Below, one piece after another: positions 1 to 6,142 of a stretch of 6,163 nt of DNA (position 1 is the stretch's first letter; each line of letters starts with the position of its first letter). Below the pieces are notes generated by a model. That model saw nothing but the letters and a program-made list of their open reading frames with translations, searched no databases and was not told the DNA's origin. Source of the DNA: Flavobacteriaceae bacterium (lineage in GTDB: Bacteria; Bacteroidota; Bacteroidia; Flavobacteriales; Flavobacteriaceae). The stretch spans positions 1-6,163 of the forward strand of contig JAQWKF010000050.1 in the NCBI GenBank assembly GCA_029247985.1, given 5' to 3'. The position numbers and the translations under genes were made by a program.

Positions 1-154
1 AGAGGTTTGTATCCAAACCGTAGAAGGTGGTCAAATGACCAAAGACCTTGCCATGCTTATCCACAAAGAAGAAATGACACGTGAAGACTATTTGTCAACA
101 CAAGATTTTCTTGCTGCTATCAAAGAAAATTTAGACAAGGCCTTAGCTGCGTAA
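1..154 (+). CDS. icd: NADP-dependent isocitrate dehydrogenase, C-terminal end (partial)
   Basis: The reading frame enters from the left edge (first full codon at base 2) and gives 50 residues before a TAA stop at 152-154. The segment TVEGGQMTKDLA, followed by a tail with DFLAAIKENLDKAL, closely resembles the C-terminus of the homodimeric NADP-dependent isocitrate dehydrogenases typified by human IDH1 and IDH2 (recalled pattern TVESGAMTKDLA ... DFLDTIKSNLDRAL). That enzyme oxidatively decarboxylates isocitrate to 2-oxoglutarate in the cytoplasmic TCA cycle and makes NADPH. This end normally packs near the cofactor site, and the active-site residues lie outside the window. Only 32 bases separate it from the next gene, and that gap contains a good promoter, so the receptor gene is probably transcribed separately. 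I see no clear terminator hairpin after the stop. Identification rests on the tail alone, but the match is distinctive. Confidence 0.88.
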   Translation, partial: EVCIQTVEGGQMTKDLAMLIHKEEMTREDYLSTQDFLAAIKENLDKALAA

Positions 155-173
155 TTTTGGTTGCGTATCTTTG
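143..173 (+). promoter_or_regulatory. Bacteroidota-type promoter for the TonB receptor gene
   Basis: TATCTTTG at 166-173 is an exact match to the Bacteroidota -7 element TAnnTTTG. A TTA at 143-145, 20 bases upstream, sits where the -33 TTG/TTTG element is expected, but it is imperfect. Known spacing for this promoter class would place the transcription start a few bases after 173, at about 177-180, inside the A10 run. The -33 part overlaps the last codons of the isocitrate dehydrogenase gene. Confidence 0.6.
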
Positions 174-183
174 AAAAAAAAAA
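174..183 (+). repeat. A10 homopolymer at the start of the receptor gene
   Basis: Ten consecutive A residues lie between the promoter -7 element (ending at 173) and the TTG start at 187. The tract falls at the predicted transcription start. It also separates an upstream TTG (171) from the receptor frame: with ten A residues the two are out of frame, and with nine they would be in frame. It could therefore be a slippage site or a homopolymer length error in the assembly. Confidence 0.9.
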
Positions 184-186
184 GAA

Positions 187-2532
187 TTGATACGCTTCAT
201 CACTACCCTATTGATGTGTGCTGGACTAACGACCTACGCACAATCCTATACCCTGAGCGGTACCCTAATGGCAGCCGATACTCAAGAAACCCTACTGGGT
301 GTTACCATCTATGCAGAAGGAACATCCCTAGGAACGGTAAGCAACAACTATGGTGTGTACTCCTTAACATTACCCAAAGGCACCTATCAAATTATCTATC
401 AAAATTTAGGATTTGAAACCAAACGCTTCCAAATCAACCTAGACCAAAATCGGAAATTGGATGTTAGCCTTGCCATACAAAGCGAAGTGCTGGAGGAAGT
501 TGTGGTTACAGAAGATATTGAACGCATACGGATGCGTTCGCCCGAAATGAGCATCAATCGCCTTTCTGTCAAAACCATAAAACAAACGCCCGTGGTCTTT
601 GGCGAATCTGACGTACTCAAAACCATCCAACTACTACCAGGAGTAACCAGTGCAGGTGAAGGAGCATCGGGTTTTAACGTGCGTGGTGGTGGTGCAGACC
701 AAAATCTTATACTGCTAGACGAGGCCACCATATTTAATTCCTCGCACCTGTTTGGATTTTTCTCTGTTTTTAACTCCGATGCCATCAAAGACATTCAACT
801 TTATAAAGGAGGAATACCCGCCGCCTACGGGGGAAGGACTTCGTCCGTGCTGCGCATTGACCAAAAAGAAGGTGCCAAAGACCGCTTGCGGTTTAATGGA
901 GGGATAGGAGCCGTTTCAAGTCGTGGTTTGCTCGAAGGACCGCTTGGAAAAGGTTCTTTTTTACTTGCTGGAAGAGGCACTTATGCACACCTATTTCTAA
1001 AAGCATTTAACCAATCCAACATCGCCTATTTTTATGACTTAAATACCAAAATTACCCTACCGATTGATGAAAAAAACCGACTGCTGCTTTCAGGCTACTT
1101 TGGACGTGATGTGGTAGCCTTTGACAATACCTTTAAAAACACCTACGGCAATACGGTAGTGAATTTGCGTTGGAACCGCATTTTTTCACCTAAAGTATTT
1201 GGAAACCTATCGTTAATTTACAGTGATTACTACTATGGATTGGCACTAGACTTTATTGGCTTTGACTGGGATTCGGGTATTCAGAATTTTAATGTCAAAT
1301 ACGACTTGAACTATAACGTATCGGAGAAAATTTCCTTAGAAACTGGACTGCAAGCCACCTATTATAGCTTTAATCCTGGCTCTATACAGCCCTTAACCGC
1401 CACTTCTGGCTTTAATAACGAGCAGTTGCAAAATAAGTTTGCTGCCGAAGCATCAATATACTTGAGTGCCAAACACGATATCTCACCTAAACTGGCGTTA
1501 CACTATGGCGTGCGCATCAACCAATTCAATCGCTTGGCGCAATCTGGTCTCTTGGAGTATGTCAATGCGCAACCCCTAACCTACAACGCTACTTTGGGCA
1601 TCTACCAACAAGGCACTGCTGTAGGTTTTTACAGTAAAACAGAGAGTAAGCAAAGCTATTTCAATGTAGAGCCACGCTTCACCCTTGCCTATCGTCAAGA
1701 ACGAAGTGCATGGAAGGCAAGCTATCAGCGTATAAACCAATATTTACACCTGATATCCAATACCACCTCGCCAACTCCGCTAGACGTGTGGACTCCCAGC
1801 GGCCGTTACCTCAAGCCTCAGCAATCTGACCAATGGGCATTGGGATATGTGACCGAAAGAGAAAATGGCAATTCACTTGAAGCAGAAGTCTTCTATAAAC
1901 ATACAGACAACAGATATGACTATATAGACGGTGCAGAACTGGTAGCCAATGAAGCGATAGAACAGATATTACTCCCCGGTACTGCAAGAGCCTACGGGTT
2001 AGAACTCTTATTTAAAAAGACACAAGGAAAAATTACGGGAATGGCGGGATATACTTGGTCGCGTGCCGAGCAAAAAACACCTGGCACACAACCGGACGAA
2101 CCTGGCATCAACCAAGGAGCGTGGTACCGATCGGCCTATGATAAAACCCATGACTTTAGTTTGAACCTGAGCTATAGCCATAGTAAAAAATGGAAATGGG
2201 ATGCCAATGCCATTTTACAAACAGGCCAACCCATTACATATCCCCTTGGGCAATATGAATTTATGGGAATCCGAGTGCCTAGTTTTGGACAGCGTAACGG
2301 CCAGCGACTGCCCACCTATCACCGCATAGACATTGCTGCAACCCTAACCCCAAAAAAACAACAAGACAAAAAAGTAAAAGGAAGTTGGGTGTTTGGTATC
2401 TATAACATTTACAACCGCAGAAATGCCGCTACCATCAACTTCAAGGAAGATCCCGAAACAGGAAAAAACCAAGCCTATAAGCTATCCATATTTGGCATCA
2501 TCCCATCTGTAACCTATAACATACGCTTCTGA
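187..2532 (+). CDS. TonB-dependent outer-membrane receptor with carboxypeptidase-regulatory-like domain
   Basis: This is a 781-residue outer-membrane active transporter, energised by TonB-ExbBD; its substrate cannot be told from sequence. Residues 1-18 form a short signal peptide ending TYA, with likely cleavage before Q19. Residues about 21-100 are a CarboxypepD_reg-like fold (SGTL, GVTIYAEGT, GVYSLTLPKGTY). EEVVVTED at 103-110 resembles the TonB box region. The plug spans about 130-225 (LKTIQLLPGV, GFNVRGGGADQNLILLDE, IQLYKGGIPAAYGGR), and the rest is a 22-strand-type barrel ending in SVTYNIRF, with the terminal Phe typical of BAM substrates. TTG at 187 is chosen because a stop at 172-174 closes the frame upstream, while the first ATG (214) would remove the signal peptide. 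Length is on the short side of the Bacteroidota SusC-like range, and no SusD-like partner follows. The stop overlaps the ATG of the next gene by one base, implying translational coupling. Family is secure; the exact start is uncertain. Confidence 0.93.
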   Translation: MIRFITTLLMCAGLTTYAQSYTLSGTLMAADTQETLLGVTIYAEGTSLGTVSNNYGVYSLTLPKGTYQIIYQNLGFETKRFQINLDQNRKLDVSLAIQSEVLEEVVVTEDIERIRMRSPEMSINRLSVKTIKQTPVVFGESDVLKTIQLLPGVTSAGEGASGFNVRGGGADQNLILLDEATIFNSSHLFGFFSVFNSDAIKDIQLYKGGIPAAYGGRTSSVLRIDQKEGAKDRLRFNGGIGAVSSRGLLEGPLGKGSFLLAGRGTYAHLFLKAFNQSNIAYFYDLNTKITLPIDEKNRLLLSGYFGRDVVAFDNTFKNTYGNTVVNLRWNRIFSPKVFGNLSLIYSDYYYGLALDFIGFDWDSGIQNFNVKYDLNYNVSEKISLETGLQATYYSFNPGSIQPLTATSGFNNEQLQNKFAAEASIYLSAKHDISPKLALHYGVRINQFNRLAQSGLLEYVNAQPLTYNATLGIYQQGTAVGFYSKTESKQSYFNVEPRFTLAYRQERSAWKASYQRINQYLHLISNTTSPTPLDVWTPSGRYLKPQQSDQWALGYVTERENGNSLEAEVFYKHTDNRYDYIDGAELVANEAIEQILLPGTARAYGLELLFKKTQGKITGMAGYTWSRAEQKTPGTQPDEPGINQGAWYRSAYDKTHDFSLNLSYSHSKKWKWDANAILQTGQPITYPLGQYEFMGIRVPSFGQRNGQRLPTYHRIDIAATLTPKKQQDKKVKGSWVFGIYNIYNRRNAATINFKEDPETGKNQAYKLSIFGIIPSVTYNIRF

Positions 2533-3329
2533 TGAAAAAAATAATTTGTGTATTAGGATTGTTATTGGCGGGTTGTGAAGACCCCATTCGTGTGGCGCTG
2601 CCAGCCGCAGAAGACAAACTTGTCATAGACGCCATGCTGTGGCGAAACCTCGATGAAACTTCAGGGACTTTGGAAGTAATTATAACCCGAACAGCCGACT
2701 ACTACGCTGAACAAGTACCCTATGTATCAAATGCTACGATCTCACTCCAAAAATTCGACATGCTTTTTATGGCGCAAGAGGAAACGCCTGGGCACTACTA
2801 CATTTACAATGTTGACATCGCCGAAAACGACACTTTTACACTCAGCGTAACCGTTGATGGCGCCACGTATACTGCCACAGAAACATTGGTGTTGTCAACA
2901 CCCCTTGAAAATTTGGTACAAGGAGAAAATACGCTCTTAACGGGCGATCAAGTTGAAGCCATAGTCACCCTCACTGACAGGCCCGAACCTGGCAATTATT
3001 ACCTTATGGATTTTGGCTACAACAACTTGCTTGTGACACGAGATGAGTTCTACAATGGCAATCAAATCAGTTTTTCGTTTTTTTACGATATGTATTTTCC
3101 CAAAAACACCCCGACACCCGTTTACTTGATGGGTATTGATAAGGATTTTTATACCTATATGCAGATATTAATTTCCCATGTTGGGCAAGATGGTGGTAGT
3201 CCATTTGCAACGGCCAAGTCTACGTTGCGCGGTAATATTCAAAATATCACCAATAGCCAAGACTATCCGCTGGGATATTTTAGAGTGGTAGAACGAGATA
3301 GTCGTATCTTTACCGCTGTAGATGAATAA
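2532..3329 (+). CDS. DUF4249-like outer-membrane lipoprotein
   Basis: This 265-residue protein opens with a lipoprotein signal peptide: K2-K3, a hydrophobic stretch, then the lipobox L12-A13-G14-C15. The acylated cysteine is followed by Glu-Asp-Pro; acidic residues just after the cysteine resemble the lipoprotein export signal that sends Bacteroidota lipoproteins to the cell surface. The segment KLVIDAMLWRN, then ITRTADYYAEQVPYVSNATISLQ and later GHYYIYN, fits my recollection of DUF4249, a beta-rich family of unknown function often encoded directly behind TonB-dependent receptors. Here the ATG shares one base with the receptor stop (TGATG), so the two are probably translated together and may act as one receptor-lipoprotein complex. 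That role is inferred from context. At 265 residues it is near the short end of what I recall for the family, but the C-terminal half (PLGYFRVVERD) looks intact. The substrate is unknown. Confidence 0.78.
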   Translation: MKKIICVLGLLLAGCEDPIRVALPAAEDKLVIDAMLWRNLDETSGTLEVIITRTADYYAEQVPYVSNATISLQKFDMLFMAQEETPGHYYIYNVDIAENDTFTLSVTVDGATYTATETLVLSTPLENLVQGENTLLTGDQVEAIVTLTDRPEPGNYYLMDFGYNNLLVTRDEFYNGNQISFSFFYDMYFPKNTPTPVYLMGIDKDFYTYMQILISHVGQDGGSPFATAKSTLRGNIQNITNSQDYPLGYFRVVERDSRIFTAVDE

Positions 3330-3540
3330 AAGGAATCTCTTTCGCGGCCTTCGTGCTATGGCATATGCTATAGTGTTGGCTTTTATTGGTCCTACCGTGA
3401 TGACATCTGCTTTTAAAAATCAAGAACACCCTATGTACATCCCCGTTTTAGGCGTTGCCGTTTTCATGTGCGCCGCTTCAATTGCGCTCGGTTTTTGGGG
3501 CATTCGTCTGATGGTTAAAGGGTTGTTTAATGAAGAATAG
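3322..3540 (+). CDS. Small two-helix membrane protein, probably DUF6095 family
   Basis: This 72-residue protein has a basic N-terminus (MNKRNLFRGLR), a first hydrophobic helix at about 11-31 containing a Gly-Pro (FIGPTVMTSAF), a short polar link (KNQEHPMY) and a second helix at about 39-61, ending in a short charged tail. From memory it matches the pattern of DUF6095, small Flavobacteriia proteins with the same GP-in-helix-1 and YIP layout; I cannot verify this by search. No function is known. It probably sits in the inner membrane with both ends cytoplasmic, given the basic residues at the N-terminus and after helix 2 (inference). The ATG lies inside the end of the lipoprotein gene, an 8-base overlap, so it is likely co-translated with it. 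The next gene, thrS, starts 68 bases downstream behind its own promoter. Coding is supported by the overlap geometry and amphipathic layout. Confidence 0.72.
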   Translation: MNKRNLFRGLRAMAYAIVLAFIGPTVMTSAFKNQEHPMYIPVLGVAVFMCAASIALGFWGIRLMVKGLFNEE

Positions 3541-3571
3541 CTCAAATTAACGACTATCCCTCAAAAAGTGC

Positions 3572-3601
3572 TTGACCTCTCCCACATTCCGCTTATCTTT
3601 G
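3572..3601 (+). promoter_or_regulatory. Bacteroidota-type promoter for thrS-infC-rpmI
   Basis: TTG at 3572-3574, a 19-base spacer and TATCTTTG at 3594-3601 match the Flavobacterium consensus TTG-N17-23-TAnnTTTG fully. Counting 33 bases from the TTG puts transcription start at about 3605-3608, only 1-4 bases before the thrS ATG at 3609. The rest of the 68-base gap shows no T-box, attenuator or terminator hairpin that I can see. Confidence 0.75.
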
Positions 3602-3608
3602 CTGCGCC

Positions 3609-5558
3609 ATGAGTACAACAATAGATATCCGTTTGCCCGATGGGGCCATAAAGCAAATGCCTAACGGCAGTACACCCTTTGAGGTAGCGCAATCCATAAG
3701 CGAAGGCCTTGCCCGAGCGGTAATCTCCGCATCCTATAACGGAGCCACCATAGAAGCAACTACCCCACTCCACGAAGATGGTGAACTGGTCTTGTTTACC
3801 TGGAATAACGACGAAGGAAAAAAAGCATTTTGGCACTCAAGCGCGCATCTGCTTGCGCAAGCGCTAGAACAAATGTATCCAGGCATCAAACTCACGATAG
3901 GTCCAGCTATTGACAGTGGTTTCTATTACGATATAGATCCAGGTGAACACAACATTTCAGAAAAAGACTTGCCCGCCATTGAAAAACGCATGATTGAACT
4001 CGCAAGAGGGAAACACGCTTTTGCCTTGCGTTCGACTTCCAAATCTGAAGCCCTCGCCTTTTACAAAGCGGCAGCAAACGAATACAAGACCGAACTTATT
4101 GAAAGCTTGGATGATGGCACCATCACCTTTTGCGATCACGATGATTTTACCGATCTCTGCCGCGGTGGACATATTCCCAATACTGGTATCATCAAAGCTG
4201 TGAAACTCACCAATATTGCAGGTGCATACTGGCGTGGGGACGAAAAAAACAAACAGCTTACACGCATCTATGGCGTATCTTTTCCGAAGCAAAAACTTCT
4301 AACAGAACACCTAGAGCTACTGGAAGAAGCAAAAAAACGAGACCACCGCAAGCTTGGCGCTGAACTTGGACTGTTTACCTTTTCAAAGAAAGTAGGACAA
4401 GGCCTGCCGCTTTGGCTGCCCAAAGGAGCAGCACTGCGCGAAAGACTCGAGCAGTTTTTGCGCAAAGCGCAAACCAAAGCGGGCTATGAACAAGTCGTAA
4501 CGCCACACATTGGGCAAAAAGAATTATACGTGACTTCGGGACACTATGAAAAATATGGCGCCGATAGCTTTCAACCTATAAATACACCAGCAGAAGGCGA
4601 AGCGTTTTTGCTAAAACCGATGAATTGCCCACACCACTGCGAAATTTACAACGCCTCGCCTTGGAGCTACCGCGACCTCCCCATAAGGCTTGCCGAATTT
4701 GGTACCGTATATCGCTATGAACAAAGTGGCGAGCTTCACGGGCTCACGCGCGTACGTGGTTTTACACAAGACGATGCGCATATTTTTTGTACTCCAGAAC
4801 AGCTCAACGATGAATTTATGGGCGTTATTGATCTGGTACTTTATGTGTTTAATGCATTAGGCTTTAGCGATTTTAAAACCCAAGTATCGGTTCGTGATCC
4901 TGAAAAACCGGAGAAATATATCGGCGACACAAAACTTTGGGAAAAAGCAGAACAAGCTATCATTAAAGCAGCTGACCAAAAAGGATTGGATTATGTGGTG
5001 GAAACAGGAGAAGCCGCGTTCTACGGACCCAAGCTCGACTTTATGGTGAAAGATGCTTTAGGAAGAAGCTGGCAGCTGGGTACCATACAGGTAGATTACA
5101 ACCTGCCAGAGCGTTTTGACCTTACGTACAAAGGGAACGACAATGAACTGCATCGACCTGTAATGATACACCGCGCGCCCTTTGGTAGTATGGAACGATT
5201 TGTTGCGATTTTAATCGAACATACTGGTGGTAACTTCCCCTTATGGCTAAACCCAACCCAGGTACAATTGCTCTGTGTCAGTGAAAAGCATGAAAAATAC
5301 GCGAAAAAAGTTTCAGAATTCTTAGAAAATAACGAAATTCGCGCTCTCGTGGACGATAGAAGTGAGACCATTGGTAAAAAAATCCGCGAAGCTGAAATGA
5401 GCAAGGTGCCCTACATGGCAATCATAGGCGAACAAGAAGCTGCGCAAGAAACGGTCTCGATTAGAGCCCACGGAGGAAACGATCTAGGGAGTATGTCTCT
5501 AGCTTCATTTGCAGATTTGATCAGACGTCAAGCTGCAGATGAAATAAAATCATTTTAA
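3609..5558 (+). CDS. thrS: Threonine--tRNA ligase
   Basis: This 649-residue class II aminoacyl-tRNA synthetase charges tRNA-Thr with threonine in the cytoplasm. Domains in order are TGS (about 3-65, IDIRLPDG), the editing domain (about 70-230), the catalytic core (about 250-540) and the anticodon-binding domain (about 550-645). The editing site is present: H76-x3-H80 (HSSAH) and C184-x3-H188 (CRGGH), which clear mischarged Ser-tRNA-Thr. The catalytic zinc ligands appear as C340 (MNCPHHC), H391 (DDAHIFC) and H521 (HRAPFGSMERF), matching E. coli C334, H385 and H511. Motif 2 includes R369 (TVYRYEQSGELHG) and motif 3 ends at R530. All key residues are intact and the length is usual for the family. 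ATG 3609 is chosen because the TGS strand begins five codons later and the next in-frame Met would cut into it. It leads the thrS-infC-rpmI order common in bacteria. Confidence 0.98.
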   Translation: MSTTIDIRLPDGAIKQMPNGSTPFEVAQSISEGLARAVISASYNGATIEATTPLHEDGELVLFTWNNDEGKKAFWHSSAHLLAQALEQMYPGIKLTIGPAIDSGFYYDIDPGEHNISEKDLPAIEKRMIELARGKHAFALRSTSKSEALAFYKAAANEYKTELIESLDDGTITFCDHDDFTDLCRGGHIPNTGIIKAVKLTNIAGAYWRGDEKNKQLTRIYGVSFPKQKLLTEHLELLEEAKKRDHRKLGAELGLFTFSKKVGQGLPLWLPKGAALRERLEQFLRKAQTKAGYEQVVTPHIGQKELYVTSGHYEKYGADSFQPINTPAEGEAFLLKPMNCPHHCEIYNASPWSYRDLPIRLAEFGTVYRYEQSGELHGLTRVRGFTQDDAHIFCTPEQLNDEFMGVIDLVLYVFNALGFSDFKTQVSVRDPEKPEKYIGDTKLWEKAEQAIIKAADQKGLDYVVETGEAAFYGPKLDFMVKDALGRSWQLGTIQVDYNLPERFDLTYKGNDNELHRPVMIHRAPFGSMERFVAILIEHTGGNFPLWLNPTQVQLLCVSEKHEKYAKKVSEFLENNEIRALVDDRSETIGKKIREAEMSKVPYMAIIGEQEAAQETVSIRAHGGNDLGSMSLASFADLIRRQAADEIKSF

Positions 5559-5565
5559 GTCAATT

Positions 5566-5575
5566 AAACGCGTTT
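5566..5575 (+). repeat. 10-base perfect palindrome in the thrS-infC gap
   Basis: AAACGCGTTT is its own reverse complement and lies three bases before the probable infC start at 5579. As RNA it could form only a weak three-pair stem closed by CGCG, slightly extended by a U-G pair, so it is not a credible terminator. It may be chance, or a short control site in front of infC. Confidence 0.35.
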
Positions 5576-5578
5576 GTT

Positions 5579-6130
5579 ATAGCAATACGTAGAAGAAGAA
5601 GCAGAGGACCTGCTCGGATCATAAAAGAAGATAAGCACCGAATCAATGAAAAGATACGGGCGCAAGAAGTACGTTTGGTTGGCGACAATGTAGAGATGGG
5701 TGTGTACCCGCTACAAAAGGCCTTGCAGAAGGCAAACGAATTGGAATTGGATTTGGTTGAGATTTCACCTAATGCAGCTCCACCGGTGTGTAAGATCATC
5801 GATTATAAAAAGTTCCTTTACGAGCAGAAAAAGCGCGAAAAGGTAATGAAAGCAAATGCCTCGAAAGTGGTATTAAAAGAAATTCGGTTTGGACCACAAA
5901 CCGATGAGCATGATTACGAGTTTAAGAAAAAACACGCGATCAAGTTTTTAGAAGAAGGTGCAAAGCTAAAGGCATTTGTCTTTTTCAAAGGACGCTCAAT
6001 CGTTTTTAAAGAACAAGGCCACATCCTGTTGCTAAGATTAGCACAAGATTTGGAAGATTATGGCAAAGTAGAACAGTTGCCTAAATTAGAAGGAAAACGG
6101 ATGATCATGTTGATAAATCCGAAAAAATAA
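5579..6130 (+). CDS. infC: Translation initiation factor IF-3, non-canonical start codon
   Basis: IF3 binds the 30S subunit, keeps it apart from 50S and checks the start codon-initiator tRNA pairing. The frame encodes 183 residues from the AUA at 5579, matching the usual 170-180. The N-domain (about 18-90) contains HRINEKIRAQEVRLVGDN and LDLVEISPNAAPPVCKIIDY, followed by the linker FLYEQKKREK. The C-domain (about 97-180) contains KEIRFGPQTDEHDYEFK, LKAFVFFKGRS and GKRMIMLINPKK. No ATG, GTG or TTG lies in frame between the upstream stop (5540-5542) and a TTG at 5675, which would remove 32 residues including part of the N-domain. AUA 5579 is preferred because the next residues, AIRRRR, match the start MAIRxxR that I recall for flavobacterial IF3; AUU 5552 is the alternative. 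The gap from thrS is 20 bases with no promoter, so co-transcription is likely. E. coli infC starts with AUU and is repressed by its own product; the same logic may apply here. Confidence 0.93.
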   Translation: MAIRRRRSRGPARIIKEDKHRINEKIRAQEVRLVGDNVEMGVYPLQKALQKANELELDLVEISPNAAPPVCKIIDYKKFLYEQKKREKVMKANASKVVLKEIRFGPQTDEHDYEFKKKHAIKFLEEGAKLKAFVFFKGRSIVFKEQGHILLLRLAQDLEDYGKVEQLPKLEGKRMIMLINPKK

Positions 6131-6137
6131 AAGGAAG
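6131..6137 (+). promoter_or_regulatory. Ribosome binding site of rpmI
   Basis: AAGGAAG lies five bases before the ATG at 6143 and resembles a Shine-Dalgarno sequence. It stands out because the thrS and infC starts have none. It occupies the 12-base gap after the infC stop. Confidence 0.5.
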
Positions 6138-6142
6138 TAGTT

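Noticed and set aside
171..416. 81-codon reading frame starting at TTG 171
   Set aside because: It lies out of frame over the receptor signal peptide and first domain, its product has no membrane, lipobox or family-like pattern, and its TTG overlaps the promoter -7 element. Only its first codons matter, in relation to the A10 tract.
399..794. Antisense reading frames over the receptor plug region (399-794 and 439-630)
   Set aside because: They mirror strongly conserved plug-domain codons, have low-complexity Ser/Arg-rich products and no promoter or start signal of their own.
3305..3312. TATCTTTA as a promoter for the small membrane protein
   Set aside because: It misses the final G of the -7 element, has no good TTG at the right distance (only TTT with a 23-base spacer) and lies inside coding sequence. 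It was not listed as a feature, only mentioned as a possibility.
3541..3608. T-box or attenuator upstream of thrS
   Set aside because: The gap is only 68 bases, contains no T-box consensus or hairpin followed by a U-run, and T-boxes are not typical of Bacteroidota.
3957..4292. Antisense frames over thrS (also 3561-3836, 4268-4477, 5096-5404) and a plus-strand frame at 3994-4203
   Set aside because: They are shadows of a fully intact threonyl-tRNA synthetase gene; their products show no recognisable domain.
5560..5799. Antisense 79-codon frame over the infC start
   Set aside because: It covers the AGA-rich start of IF3 and its product is Ser/Leu-rich without family resemblance. The plus-strand frame is conserved IF3 sequence.
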